A DNA stretch of 64,000 nt from Bifidobacterium moukalabense DSM 27321 (GTDB lineage Bacteria > Actinomycetota > Actinomycetes > Actinomycetales > Bifidobacteriaceae). The translations under genes were made by a program, and so were the position numbers. The notes beneath the pieces were generated by a model. That model was not told the DNA's origin. It was given only the letters and a program-made list of their open reading frames with translations, and did not search any database. The stretch covers positions 62,001 to 126,000 of the forward strand of contig NZ_AZMV01000004.1 of the NCBI RefSeq assembly GCF_000522505.1. The letters are read 5' to 3'. Below are positions 1 through 8,234 of the stretch, piece after piece (positions within the stretch are counted from its first letter, which is position 1; the number at the start of each line of letters is the position of its first letter).

Positions 1-102
1 CATGAGCCGGGTCATGAGCCTGCCGGTGTGGCGGTCGGCGTCGATCCAGACCGCCATGTCGTCCTCCGTGGGTTTCACGGGGCTCACGATGATGCGGCTC
101 AT
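1..102 (-). CDS. Hypothetical element protein, 3' part outside window
   Basis: Only the first 34 codons (MSRIIVSPVKPTEDDMAVWI...) are present; the frame runs off the left edge without a stop. The ATG overlaps the TGA of the SSB-like gene in an ATGA arrangement, so it is probably translationally coupled and in the same operon. I do not recognise a domain in the visible part. Confidence 0.5.
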   Translation of the reverse strand, partial: MSRIIVSPVKPTEDDMAVWIDADRHTGRLMTRLM

Positions 103-434
103 CGGCCAGTGGCCTCCTCGGCCGTGGACCGGTCGCGGTCGTCGTGGCTGGGGCCGAACGCGAGGCTGATGGCGTCGATGTCGATGCCCGAGCCTTCGTC
201 ACCCGCCACGCCTTTGATGATCAGGCGGGTTCCCTTGCGCGCGTTCCGGCGGATGTTGGCGGTATGGTCCCCGCCGCGGGCGCGGATGGTGATCTTTCCC
301 GTGGGACCTTTCACGGCGGGCAGCGTTTCGAGCAGCCATGTGAGTCCGTCCCCCACGCTCTGGGGTTCCCTCATGAGCGTGCCCTCGAACCAGATCACGG
401 GTTCCCGCCGTTGCATGATCGTCGAATTCGTCAA
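99..434 (-). CDS. Single-stranded DNA-binding-like (OB-fold) element protein
   Basis: This 111-residue protein resembles a small SSB. It has an N-terminal strand (PVIWFEGTLMREPQSV), a central ITIRARGGDHTANIRRN segment, and ARKGTRLIIKGVAGDE, which recalls the KGDRVVVEGR strand of SSB OB folds. The tail is short. A TTG start at 434 is preferred because an AAGGAG box lies about 7 bases upstream; an in-frame ATG follows at 416. SSB-like proteins are common on mobilizable elements, where they protect transferred single strands. It starts an operon with the partial gene at the left edge. The SSB assignment rests on motif resemblance only. Confidence 0.5.
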   Translation of the reverse strand: MTNSTIMQRREPVIWFEGTLMREPQSVGDGLTWLLETLPAVKGPTGKITIRARGGDHTANIRRNARKGTRLIIKGVAGDEGSGIDIDAISLAFGPSHDDRDRSTAEEATGR

Positions 435-503
435 TCTGATGCTCCTTCACATATGTGGGCGACGTGTCCTGCCATGTTCCATCTTCGTTCTCCCAGGATG
501 CCT

Positions 504-514
504 CCGGTTTGGAC
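504..514 (-). promoter_or_regulatory. GTCCAAACCGG element upstream of the SSB-like gene
   Basis: The 11-mer GTCCAAACCGG (minus strand) lies about 70 bases upstream of the TTG start at 434. The same 11-mer occurs 57-85 bases upstream of three other element genes or pseudogenes (1871, 8321, 9555) in the same orientation relative to the gene. It is probably a promoter component or operator shared by the element; the role is inferred. Confidence 0.45.
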
Positions 515-622
515 GAACCTGGACGGAATGACGCGGAGGGAGGCGAAGGATGAGTACGGCCGGTATCATTACGACTTACTGGATTCGCAACGAAGCGAGC
601 CGGAAGGAAAAAGGAGCGACGG

Positions 623-844
623 ATGTCGACGATCTATAGGACGAATGAATGGAAGGGCTATGGCAGGCAGAACTATTACTGGAACGAGTACAGGCTTGAA
701 GGCGATATGGTTGTGAAATACAAATGTCACAGGCAGAAGTTCTTTGACGGGCACGAGAACACGTGGGACCGTGAAGAGGATGCGATCGCGTCCTGGTCCG
801 TGGATGATCCGGATATGCCTGATTGGTTGCGTCAATATATCTGA
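623..844 (+). CDS. Small hypothetical element protein (73 aa), rich in aromatic residues
   Basis: Starts [20 protein letters not shown] and ends MPDWLRQYI, unusually rich in Tyr and Trp, with acidic stretches in the C-terminal half. An AAGGAG box lies about 6 bases upstream of the ATG, which supports real translation. It is a lone plus-strand gene between two minus-strand operons. No known family is recognised. Confidence 0.55.
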   Translation: MSTIYRTNEWKGYGRQNYYWNEYRLEGDMVVKYKCHRQKFFDGHENTWDREEDAIASWSVDDPDMPDWLRQYI

Positions 845-858
845 GGGTGGACATCGGC

Positions 859-1871
859 CTATAGGTTCAAGCCGTGGCGACTCCCCTTTTCCGGCTTCCG
901 TTCCGGGACCGGCCGGTTCCCCTCCAGCTCATCGAGACGATGGAGGATGCCGGGGGAGAGGCTGTCATCGTAGGCCGCATGGTCGAGGATTTCCTCGCGT
1001 TTCGCCCACACGAGACCGTCGGCCTGTGCTTGGCTGATGCCGGTCCAGTCGCCTTGCTCGTTGATGCGCATGAGCGGGTCCGTGTCGGGATCCCAGCCGC
1101 CGTACTCACGTTTCTCCAGGATTTCGATGCTGGTAAGGCCGTCGCCCGCCAGTCGGATGGCATCGGCGGACGGGTAGATGCGGTATGCGGCAAGGTCATC
1201 GGTCGGCCTGTGCTCGGAGACTTCGTTCACGATGGTGTGCAGCAAGCGGATCGTCTCCACGTCGGCCGACGTCCGCCGGGCGAGGATGCGGCCGGCGCGC
1301 AGGCAGGCGGCCTTGCGGTGCTCCTCGTAGAGGACGGTAGGATCCTCCTCGATCTTTTGCGTGAAGTAGCCCTCATCCGTTTTCCTGCGCATGGCGAGGT
1401 CGCGGTCGACGGCCGTGGAGCGGTATTCGATGTGCCAGCCGGGGCCGATCCGATTGTGCCACCGGTAGGCGTATTCCTCCGGAGGAGACGGGGTGCCGTA
1501 TGGCCTGACGTGACGGGTCGGCCGACGGCGAGGCCTCCCTCACGTTCCCAGTCATGCAACGCCCGCATGAGCCTTTCGATGGCCCCTGGCCTTGCGGGGT
1601 CGATGATCGTGTGTTCCCGGCCGGCGAGATCGTTGTCATCGAACCGCCATTCCGTCTGCGGACGGTTGAGGTACAGGACCTCGATCCGTCCGGATCTCTC
1701 ATCCCTCCGCCTCCATGCGGGGTTGTCGTGGAAGACGATTTCGACGGCCCTGCCGTCGACGAGCACGGCATCGATGTGTCCACCCATGGGATCGTCGCCC
1801 TGGCTGATGTCGGTGACGTTGGGATCCTCCCTGAGGAGGCGGTTGATGTCGTTTCTGGTCAATGATGGCAT
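859..1871 (-). pseudogene. Element protein of unknown function, frameshifted near 1500
   Basis: The first frame starts at ATG 1871 (AAGGA box upstream) and reads MPSLTRNDINRLLREDPNVT... to about 1520. The protein then makes sense only in another frame (PPEEYAYRWHNRIGPGWH..., to the stop at 859). The second frame has no ATG, GTG or TTG between its upstream stop (1540-1542) and ATG 1392, so the coherent segment before 1392 needs a frameshift from the first frame. A fossil at 15.5 kb preserves the same PPEE.AYRWHNRI reading, which supports one ancestral gene of about 335 codons. The alternative is two genes, 1871-1227 and 1392-859. Function unknown. Confidence 0.55.
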
Positions 1872-1927
1872 TGGCGTGTTCCTTTCCCGTCGGGTTCCGT
1901 CTCCACCTTCCGTCCCTCCGGATGTCT

Positions 1928-1938
1928 CCGGTTTGGAC
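1928..1938 (-). promoter_or_regulatory. GTCCAAACCGG element upstream of the 1871 gene
   Basis: An exact 11-mer copy about 57 bases upstream of ATG 1871. Its flanks match the copy at 504-514 closely: on the plus strand both read GGATG, then C or T, then CTCCGGTTTGGACG. The longer match makes chance unlikely. Confidence 0.45.
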
Positions 1939-2013
1939 GTAAGGCCGGCGGGCCGGGGCTGGACCATAGGGGTGGCCGGATGCCCTTTTTCGGCGTCGTC
2001 GTCCCCGCTCGTT

Positions 2014-3927
2014 CTACAGGGCGCGCCGGCCACGTTCCGGTGCCGTCGCGGGATCATGGCTCGTATCGTTCAGTTCGGCGAGATGTCCGACGAGTCTGGT
2101 CCTGAACCGTGCGAGCGTCGTTTTGGGATCGATGCGACGCATTTCCGGTGCGCCGTCGGTTTCGGGCTCCGTCGTTCCTCCGGCCGCCTTGGTCGGTTCC
2201 GGCGACGGAGGGCCGGCCCGTTCCGGCCGGCCCGTCCGCTCCTCGCCTTGCTCTCCCGCCGGCCGTGCCGTCGTGGATTCATGGCGTACGGCGGCGAGGC
2301 CGTTCACGGCGTGTTCCCGGCCGGGGTTTTCCCTTTCGTTTTCCTCCTTGGTGATTTCGTCGAGGAGCAGTCTTGCCGCCTGGCGGCGTTGACGGCTGGT
2401 CCACTGCCCGTCGTCGGGTTTCGAGGCCGTGCGGTCGACGAGCCTGCGTGCCCATTTGAGGGCGGTCCGTGGCCTGTAGGTGCCGGCTCGCAGGTATTCG
2501 GCGAACCGTTCCCGCATGCGTTCGACCTGCGGCCAGGATTCCTCCACCGTTTTCGAGACGAGTTCCACCGATCGCGTGTCAAGGGTTTCCTCCGCGTCGC
2601 GGGTGCGGGACCGTGCGTCGATGATCGCCTGCGCGAGGGTCTCCGGATCCGTTTCCATCGTGCGGCGTTCCTCGCCCCGTCCGACGAACAGTTCCACAGG
2701 AATGCCGGGTCTGAACCGTAGGTTGACCGCCCTGCCCCCGTCTTTCTGGCTGCGGTTCCTGGCGCTCATGAACAGGTCCGTCGCCCAGCCGGACAGGTCC
2801 CGGCCGTCGATGGTGGTGCCCTTGGGCAGGGAGACGATCATCTTGGGCCAGTCGCGCCCGTCCCTCGCGTGCAGCACGTATGGGTGTGCGGCCCGGTTCG
2901 CCACCCACACGTTCGGCCACCGATCGCGTGTCAAGGGGTTCCTCCGCGTCGCGGGTGCGGCGTCGGCCGGATGTTCCTGGCCGGCGGGAGACTGCCTGCG
3001 GATCGGCGGCCGGGTGAACGGCTTGCCTTCGAGGATGCCGATGGCGGTCGCATCGATGAACCCGTCCCATTCCGGCGCCTGTCTGCCGTCGGCGAGATGG
3101 AGCAGCGGGTGTTGTTCGAGACCGGGCTTGAGGATGCCGCTGCGCGCCACATGGCCGGTGATCCCATGGCCGTCGGGTCCGGCGTCATGCTCGCGCAGCC
3201 TTTGGTAGTCGTCGAAGGCCATGCGGCTTTGGGTGAGCAGTTCCCCGTCGCTCATCGCGCGCGCGGGGAACGTGTCGGGTGTCTCGCTGTGGCTGATGGT
3301 CGTCACCTGCATGCCCAGATCGTCGTATTGCAGATGCTTGAAGCTCCTGGCGTCGTAGAGTCCCTGCTCGTTCCGGTGCCATGAGAAGACCATGAGGTCG
3401 TATCCGTTGTCCTCCTGGAGGAACACGAGGGGACGTGGCTCGCATTCGAGCGCGGCCTGCATCAGGCTTGCCTGGAGCAGTGCGGGATCGAGCCCGCCGG
3501 CCGAGGATGCGGCCATGGCGAGGCTGGCGCCCCATCCCATCGGCAGTGTCCGTCCGGTGCCGGGCACGTCGAGCGTGGCGTCGCCCGGTCGGACGACCTC
3601 GCCCCAACGTTCCGGCTCGGTCCCGTCCCACCGGCGGATGCCTTGGAGCATCCCCTTCATGGGATCCATGCCGGGTTCGGGATAGATGTTGAACACGCCC
3701 GTGACTCGCGTGTGGTCGCCGTCGATGACGTTGCGGTGCACGATGATGTCGCCCGGCTCGTAGTACATGCCGGCCGAATCCGCGCCGGCGGAGGTGGCGG
3801 TGCCGGCGGTCCACACCGTGTCGCCGGCCTGTGCCCACCATTTCACCGGCCACGGTGTGGGATCGTTGAGCCCGTTGATCGTGTCCTGGTGGATGGCGGT
3901 CCGTCTGATGAGTTCCTGCGGGTCCAT
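2014..3927 (-). CDS. Large element-encoded protein of unknown function (637 aa)
   Basis: Starts at ATG 3927 (MDPQELIRRTAIHQD) with an AAGGG box 6 bases upstream. Residues about 22-70 contain TPWPVKWWAQAGDTVW and, further on, YEPGDIIV; this block recurs in the membrane protein at 11355-12008. The centre (VWVANRAAHPYVLHARDGRD...) is followed by a charged helical region. The last 100 residues are rich in Pro, Glu and Arg and look disordered. Eleven bases separate it from the PcfB-like gene, so it belongs to the mobilization operon. Two 44-bp direct repeats lie inside it in different frames. No enzyme motif is recognised. A longer open frame running on to 5052 is read-through, not the gene. Confidence 0.6.
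   Translation of the reverse strand: MDPQELIRRTAIHQDTINGLNDPTPWPVKWWAQAGDTVWTAGTATSAGADSAGMYYEPGDIIVHRNVIDGDHTRVTGVFNIYPEPGMDPMKGMLQGIRRWDGTEPERWGEVVRPGDATLDVPGTGRTLPMGWGASLAMAASSAGGLDPALLQASLMQAALECEPRPLVFLQEDNGYDLMVFSWHRNEQGLYDARSFKHLQYDDLGMQVTTISHSETPDTFPARAMSDGELLTQSRMAFDDYQRLREHDAGPDGHGITGHVARSGILKPGLEQHPLLHLADGRQAPEWDGFIDATAIGILEGKPFTRPPIRRQSPAGQEHPADAAPATRRNPLTRDRWPNVWVANRAAHPYVLHARDGRDWPKMIVSLPKGTTIDGRDLSGWATDLFMSARNRSQKDGGRAVNLRFRPGIPVELFVGRGEERRTMETDPETLAQAIIDARSRTRDAEETLDTRSVELVSKTVEESWPQVERMRERFAEYLRAGTYRPRTALKWARRLVDRTASKPDDGQWTSRQRRQAARLLLDEITKEENERENPGREHAVNGLAAVRHESTTARPAGEQGEERTGRPERAGPPSPEPTKAAGGTTEPETDGAPEMRRIDPKTTLARFRTRLVGHLAELNDTSHDPATAPERGRRAL
2565..2608. repeat. 44-bp direct repeat, copy 1
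   Basis: Begins CCACCGATCGCGTGTCAAGG and ends GTCGCGGGTGCGG. It matches 2917-2960 with one mismatch (T or G inside the run after CAAGG). The copies are 352 bp apart, which is not a multiple of three, so both are read within the same gene but in different frames. Confidence 0.85.
2917..2960. repeat. 44-bp direct repeat, copy 2
   Basis: Second copy of the repeat at 2565-2608 (43 of 44 bases identical). Recombination between the copies would delete 352 bp and shift the reading frame of the 637-residue gene. Confidence 0.85.
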
Positions 3928-3938
3928 GTCGTTTCCCT

Positions 3939-4970
3939 TCAACGGCCCTTGCGGGGTGTGAGGTCGCGGCTGGGTGACGGCAGGGGACCGGCCTTCTGCT
4001 TGGCGAGGTTCTCGCTGAGCCTGGTCCTGAACCGTGCGAGCAGCGCCTTCTTCGACCGGATCGGCTTGGGCCCTTCCGCCCCTCCTTCCGTCTTGGGGCC
4101 GATGATGCGTCTGGATTGGCTCTTCTTCGCTGCGCCCGTCCTGTCCGGCTGCGCCGCCGTCTGACGGGCGGGTGCCGCCTGTCCGAGGTCTTGCGCGCGG
4201 GTCCGGGACCCTTGCCCGTAGTCGTCGCGCAGGATCCCGTCGAACTCGTCGTGCAGGGTCCGGTCCGCCGCCGCCTTGCCGATGATCCGGTCCGCGTATT
4301 CGCGGCCGGTCCGCTCGTTCCACGTGGTGTCGCCCATGAGGCTTCCCCATGACAGTTCGGGGTGACGGGCCGCGACGGTGCTCGCCGCCATCTCCATGAC
4401 CTCCGGTTCCACGGAGTCCCACGCGATGCGTTGCCGTACGTCCGGCACGGCGGGCCGTTCGCGGGTCTCCCGCGGTACGGGCGTATCGGCCCGGTTCCGA
4501 CCCTGGGCCTGGTCCTGTTGGATCGGCCGTTCGACGGTGAGGTCGTCGTCGGTGACGTCCATGCCCATGTTCCTGAACGCGCGTTGCACCGCGTGACGGA
4601 TGTGGTCCTCGTCCTTGCCGGCGAAATGGACGAAGTACTGGCCGTCGTTCGTGCGTTCGAGGTGGTAGTCGATGCCGGCTTCCCCGAGACTGCGCTGCAC
4701 TCCGCGCATGGTCGAGTCGTCGAGTTGCAGCTCGTGGAGGTCGCCGCCCTTCTTCCTCTGCAATCGTTTCTCGGACATCTCGCCGCTGTCGATCCTGTTT
4801 TTCACGGCTTCCCCCGCCGCGTGCGCGCCCGCTTTGATGAGCTTCGCTCCGGATCGGAGCAGGGCGAGGAACGCGCTCTTGGGGATCCGGAGCGCGAGTC
4901 TCGCGCCTCCGGTGATGATGGTCTGGACGGCGTTCTGGATCTTCTCCTCCGCCTGTTCCTCGATCGGCAT
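3939..4970 (-). CDS. PcfB-like conjugation accessory protein (DUF3801)
   Basis: This 343-residue protein has an N-terminal helical segment (residues 1-60) and then a DUF3801-like block: EMSEKRLQRKKGGDLHELQL, GEAGIDYHLERTNDGQYFVHF and AGKDEDHIRHAVQRAF, about residues 63-140. The rest is charged and low-complexity, ending in basic residues. DUF3801/PcfB proteins are relaxosome or coupling accessory factors of conjugative plasmids; PcfB of pCF10 bridges relaxosome and coupling protein. A GAAAGGAAA box precedes ATG 4970. It lies 42 bases after the relaxase gene and 11 before the next, all on one strand. Confidence 0.6.
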   Translation of the reverse strand: MPIEEQAEEKIQNAVQTIITGGARLALRIPKSAFLALLRSGAKLIKAGAHAAGEAVKNRIDSGEMSEKRLQRKKGGDLHELQLDDSTMRGVQRSLGEAGIDYHLERTNDGQYFVHFAGKDEDHIRHAVQRAFRNMGMDVTDDDLTVERPIQQDQAQGRNRADTPVPRETRERPAVPDVRQRIAWDSVEPEVMEMAASTVAARHPELSWGSLMGDTTWNERTGREYADRIIGKAAADRTLHDEFDGILRDDYGQGSRTRAQDLGQAAPARQTAAQPDRTGAAKKSQSRRIIGPKTEGGAEGPKPIRSKKALLARFRTRLSENLAKQKAGPLPSPSRDLTPRKGR

Positions 4971-5012
4971 CGTGGTTTCCTTTCTGTCGTTGGATGGTGT
5001 TCCCTGGACGGT

Positions 5013-6641
5013 TCAGATGGACCGTCCACGCTTGTGTTGTTGCTGGTCGCAACGCTCGTTTCGTTCCTGTTCGCGGCCGCGTGTGGCGTTAATCTCGCGT
5101 TCGATGGCGGCCAGTTCGCGCTCGTACCGGTCGCACGCGTGTTCGCGCCGTTCCATTTCCCCGCGCGCCTCGACCACGAGGTCGGGATCATCCTGCTGGA
5201 TCGCGTCGTGCAATGCGATGACGGCGGACTGGAGTTCGTCGTGCGATTCGCGCACCTTCCCGCGCAGCATTTTCAGGCCTTTGGCGCTGTCGCCGTCCGC
5301 GAGCCTGGTCCATCGGATCGCCGCGTTCAACGCCTTCGCCTCGTCGCCCAATCGGTCGAGGCGACGCGCCTGCGCCTGGTAGTAGCGTTGCTGGGCCGGG
5401 CTCACCCCGTATCTGAGCGGCAGCCGTTCGGGTGTGGCGAGCGGTTCGAGCCTGCTTGTGGGTTCGCCGAACCACTGGTACAGTCCGTGCGTGATGGCCT
5501 TGCCGGCGTAACGGTTGCTCCGGTCGAGGATGATCTGGTCGCGGTCGCGGGGCATGAACGCGCGCAATGTGGAGCCTCCGTCGTCCACGAGATGCCGCAC
5601 GTCGAACGTGATCTTCCTCTGCCGGTGGGTGCCGGGCAGCCACACGGTGATCGTCTTTTTGGTTTGCCTGGCGACGAGCCTGCGGTTGAACGTGATCGGG
5701 ATGATGGGCGTGTTCGCCAGGCCCGCCATGATGTTCGTCATGTCGTATGCCTGGCCGAGTCTGACGTCGCGGATCCTGAAACCGGTGTCCTTGACGGTGA
5801 ACGTGAAGTGTTCGCCGCGCACCTTCACGTCCACGCCCTGCACGTCGAGCATGTCCTTCCAGTCCTCGAAGTTCTCCGCCCCGGCCGTGGTCAGATCGAT
5901 CAGGACGCGCAGCCTGTCCTTGACTCCCTTGCCCTTCGCGGCCGTGTAGATTTCCTCCATCGACATGCCATAACGGCGCTCCAGCGGCTCCCCGTCCCCG
6001 TTGCGCCGGGCAATGCGCGGCGGCGCCTCGGTGCCCTGCCCGGACGTCTCGGCGGCGGGTCCGGGATCACGTGCCGGTGCCGTCCCGTTGTTTTCTGATG
6101 CGGTTTCGGTGCCGCGCATCCTGCGCGCCTGCTCCTCCACGACGGGGTTGAAGATGATGTTCAATCCTTCTCGTTTGCAGATCTCATCGCATGCCGCGCG
6201 CCACTGGTCGATGATGTCCTTGGGTAGTTCGGCCTTCAGATGCTTCCCATATCGGGAGGCCGCGCACACCATGATGTGGTTGTGCAGATGATGCCGGTCG
6301 GTGTGCGTGGCGACCACGAACCGGTATTCGCCGCCGGTGATTTTGCGCGCGAATTCCATGCCGAGCGCGTGCACCAGTTCCGGGGTCACGGGGTCGTCGG
6401 GGCTGAAGCTCATCTTGATGTGGTAGGCCAGTCGGCTGTTCCTCCGGATGCCTTGCGGCGAGTTGCGGTTGTCCTCGAGCATGGGTTCGGCAAGCGCGTC
6501 ATAGTCCGTTCCGGTCCGCTCGTAGTTCGAGCCGACCAGACGGCCGCCGTCGGTCTTGGCGGGGTCGATGATGTACGCCATCGCCCCGTTGGGACCTCCG
6601 AGATTCGATTTCACGGGTTTGCCGAGCCTGACCACGGCCAT
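5013..6641 (-). CDS. MOBP-type relaxase / mobilization endonuclease
   Basis: This 542-residue protein starts MAVVRLGKPVKSNLGGPNGA. It carries the relaxase histidine cluster as HTDRHHLHNHIMV (about residues 128-140) within the relaxase/mobilization nuclease domain, preceded by a likely N-terminal catalytic tyrosine region (GAMAYIIDP). The C-terminal half is helical and highly charged. The relaxase nicks oriT and stays covalently bound to the 5' end during transfer. The start at 6641 lies 2 bases after the mobC stop, which is typical coupling; the frame stays open upstream but without sensible sequence. It acts with MobC and the hairpins at 7125-7203. Confidence 0.85.
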   Translation of the reverse strand: MAVVRLGKPVKSNLGGPNGAMAYIIDPAKTDGGRLVGSNYERTGTDYDALAEPMLEDNRNSPQGIRRNSRLAYHIKMSFSPDDPVTPELVHALGMEFARKITGGEYRFVVATHTDRHHLHNHIMVCAASRYGKHLKAELPKDIIDQWRAACDEICKREGLNIIFNPVVEEQARRMRGTETASENNGTAPARDPGPAAETSGQGTEAPPRIARRNGDGEPLERRYGMSMEEIYTAAKGKGVKDRLRVLIDLTTAGAENFEDWKDMLDVQGVDVKVRGEHFTFTVKDTGFRIRDVRLGQAYDMTNIMAGLANTPIIPITFNRRLVARQTKKTITVWLPGTHRQRKITFDVRHLVDDGGSTLRAFMPRDRDQIILDRSNRYAGKAITHGLYQWFGEPTSRLEPLATPERLPLRYGVSPAQQRYYQAQARRLDRLGDEAKALNAAIRWTRLADGDSAKGLKMLRGKVRESHDELQSAVIALHDAIQQDDPDLVVEARGEMERREHACDRYERELAAIEREINATRGREQERNERCDQQQHKRGRSI

Positions 6642-6643
6642 GA

Positions 6644-7024
6644 TCAGGTGGCTTCCTCGGCCTGGCGCTTGTCGGCGAACAGGTCGCCGAGCAGGCGCTC
6701 GATGCGGTCGAACGAGTCGAGGATCTCGGCCACCTGCTCGGGGCTGATGTGCTCGTTCGCGTTGGCCCAGTGGGCTATCTGGTTGACGTTCACGCCGATC
6801 CGGTCGATCTCCCGGGCGAGTGGTTCGGGGTCGGTCAGCGGTCTGATCTCGGTGACGTGGATGTGCCGTTCGGACAGCATCCTGCGCGCGTAGGAGCTGA
6901 ACGAACGGTACTCCGGCGCGTACCTGGTCAGCCTCCCGTGCAGCTTGCGGACCTGCTCCCACTCATCCGGTGTGAACCTGATGATCTTCTCGACGCTGTG
7001 CGTTCTACCTTCGGCCTTGCTCAT
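6644..7024 (-). CDS. mobC: MobC-family relaxosome accessory protein
   Basis: 126 residues. The N-terminal half (SVEKIIRFTPDEWEQVRKLH) resembles the ribbon-helix-helix-like region of MobC. The C-terminal half contains the family signature IGVNVNQIAHWANANEHIS. MobC binds oriT and helps the relaxase melt DNA at nic. It is the first gene of the mob operon, directly followed by the relaxase. The presumptive oriT lies about 100 bases upstream, the usual arrangement. Confidence 0.85.
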   Translation of the reverse strand: MSKAEGRTHSVEKIIRFTPDEWEQVRKLHGRLTRYAPEYRSFSSYARRMLSERHIHVTEIRPLTDPEPLAREIDRIGVNVNQIAHWANANEHISPEQVAEILDSFDRIERLLGDLFADKRQAEEAT

Positions 7025-7124
7025 TCCGCGCCTCCGAGAAGGACGCGGAAACGGGTCGTCTGTGATGCCGCGAAGCGGTCCGGAGAGCTTGCTCGACCAT
7101 GGGGTCCGGGTCTCCCGGGCAAGC

Positions 7125-7203
7125 CGATTCGCCCCGCGAATCGAGTGATTGGATATCCAATCACGTCGCTTGCTACTCCCATATCCATTTCATGGATTGG
7201 GAG
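7125..7203. other. Presumptive oriT: three adjacent inverted repeats
   Basis: Three hairpins stand in a row upstream of mobC. The first is CGATTCGC-ccc-GCGAATCG (7125-7143). The second is the perfect 20-bp palindrome GTGATTGGATATCCAATCAC (7145-7164). The third is 7176-7203, CTCCCATATCCAT paired with ATGGATTGGGAG with one bulge. No gene occupies the stretch 7025-7589. The position next to mobC and the relaxase gene, and the repeats themselves, fit an origin of transfer; the nic site cannot be assigned by eye. Confidence 0.55.
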
Positions 7204-7325
7204 CAATTCCGCGCAACGCCTTCGTGGCGTGCCGTGTGGCATGATCGCGTTCATGGTTCGCTCCTTGCATCAATGGCATCGAGGGAAGTATCCGGCTCCT
7301 TACGCCCATCATCCGTCGTGAGGGC

Positions 7326-7390
7326 GGCGATTGGTTTGGACATCCGGAGCGAGGGAAAAACGAAGAAGCCCCGCGGAAAAATCGCGGGGC
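7326..7390 (+). repeat. 65-bp perfect inverted repeat (left arm) containing a terminator-like hairpin
   Basis: Identical, in reverse complement, to 8662-8726 over 65 bp; similarity continues for about 13 bp with two mismatches. Inside is the hairpin CCCCGCG-gaaaaat-CGCGGGG. It also contains GTCCAAACC on the minus strand, related to the 11-bp element seen upstream of other element genes. The two arms enclose hicBA and a broken gene. Confidence 0.85.
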
Positions 7391-7589
7391 CGCCGTTTGC
7401 GTGATGCGGAGGAGACTCGTCCGGGTTCGGGGATTTTCCCCGACACGGGGCGGACCGGGAGCCGCGTCACCTTTAGCCGGCCGGTGACGTCCCGCGCATG
7501 TGGGCATGAAAAATCCCGGCCGCGGGGCGTGGCCGGGATAGTGGCTCGTGGAATTTCTCGGAAGGCCGGATGCGGCGGGCGTATGCGGC

Positions 7590-7967
7590 TCAGGCGTTGG
7601 CGATGGTGCTGACGCGCTGCGGGGTGACGCCGATGATGTCGGCGACGTCGCGCACGGTCATGCCCTGGGCCCGCAGGGCGTCCACGGTGGCGCGGGTGAG
7701 CGAGGAGGCGTGGGACTGCGCCTCGCTGGCCTGCCTACGCGCGTCCAGCAGCTCGGCGAGCATGCGCTCGTCCTGCTCGGAGAGCCTCGGCTCCACGGTG
7801 ACGGTGCCGACCTCGCGGCCGAGCATACCGGCGGCATCGCGCACCATCGCGTCGATCTGGTCGAGACGCCGGGCCTGTGTGAACAGTCCGGGGATCTCCG
7901 GCACCTCCACTGCCCACCAGCCGCCGGAACGTTCGGCGGTGGCGGTCACGTTCATTGGTTCCCTCAT
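7590..7967 (-). CDS. hicB: HicB-family antitoxin with C-terminal HTH
   Basis: The N-terminal part (MNVTATAERSGGWWAVEVPE, then IPGLFTQARRLDQIDAMVRD) is the HicB partial RNase-H-like fold. The C-terminal 40 residues (TVRDVADIIGVTPQRVSTIA) form a helix-turn-helix. HicB neutralises HicA and autorepresses the operon. The start is ATG 7967, overlapping the restored hicA stop by ATGA; ATG 7955, four codons later, is also possible. Upstream lie TTTACTT repeats that fit an operator. Confidence 0.75.
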   Translation of the reverse strand: MREPMNVTATAERSGGWWAVEVPEIPGLFTQARRLDQIDAMVRDAAGMLGREVGTVTVEPRLSEQDERMLAELLDARRQASEAQSHASSLTRATVDALRAQGMTVRDVADIIGVTPQRVSTIANA

Positions 7968-8157
7968 TTCAGATTCCTTTCGAAGTAGCGGATGATGCCC
8001 CTGGCGGTGAGCTCGTTGATCTCGCTGTGGCGGGCACGGTGGTCTCGACGCCTTGGATGGCGACCTTGCTGTGATTGCCTCCTTCGCTCCAGATGGCGGT
8101 GGCGTTGTGTTCCTTGGCCAACCGATTGAGCCGCTTTTCCAGTTCCTTACGTCTCAT
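7964..8157 (-). pseudogene. hicA: HicA-family toxin, frameshifted by one missing C
   Basis: Reads MRRKELEKRLNRLAKEHNAT, then AIWSEGGNHSKVAIQGVETT, which has the HicA S.GNH/SHxK core with its catalytic-type histidine. After TTVP the frame is lost. Adding one C to the CCC run at about 8031-8034 restores RHSEINELTARGIIRYFERN followed by LK and a stop at 7964-7966, overlapping the hicB ATG. As written the protein ends at 7969 with an unrelated tail. HicA toxins are small dsRBD-like mRNA interferases. The histidine survives, but the C-terminal helix is lost, so the toxin is probably inactive unless this is a sequencing error. Confidence 0.75.
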
Positions 8158-8175
8158 AAATATAGTCTACCTCTA

Positions 8176-8205
8176 TTTACTTAACAAGTAAAGTGGTATT
8201 TACTT
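8176..8205. promoter_or_regulatory. Presumptive HicB operator: TTTACTT inverted and direct repeats
   Basis: TTTACTT-aac-AAGTAAA forms an inverted repeat at 8176-8192, and a third TTTACTT follows at 8199-8205. The stretch is AT-rich in a GC-rich element and sits 19 bases upstream of hicA ATG. This is where an autoregulatory HicB would bind; binding is inferred. Confidence 0.5.
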
Positions 8206-8234
8206 ATTCTGCCGCCATTGGAGAAGCTGCGATT

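Noticed and set aside
874..2721. 615-codon plus-strand open frame
   Set aside because: Antisense to element genes; a GC-rich shadow frame without sensible protein.
3928..5052. N-terminal extension of the 637-residue protein to 1012 residues
   Set aside because: Overlaps the PcfB-like gene in another frame and is Arg/Pro nonsense; ATG 3927 has a proper ribosome-binding site.
4362..6098. 578-codon plus-strand open frame opposite the relaxase
   Set aside because: Shadow frame; the relaxase and PcfB-like genes explain the DNA.
7021..7254. 77-codon frame before mobC
   Set aside because: Covers the oriT-like hairpins and looks random.
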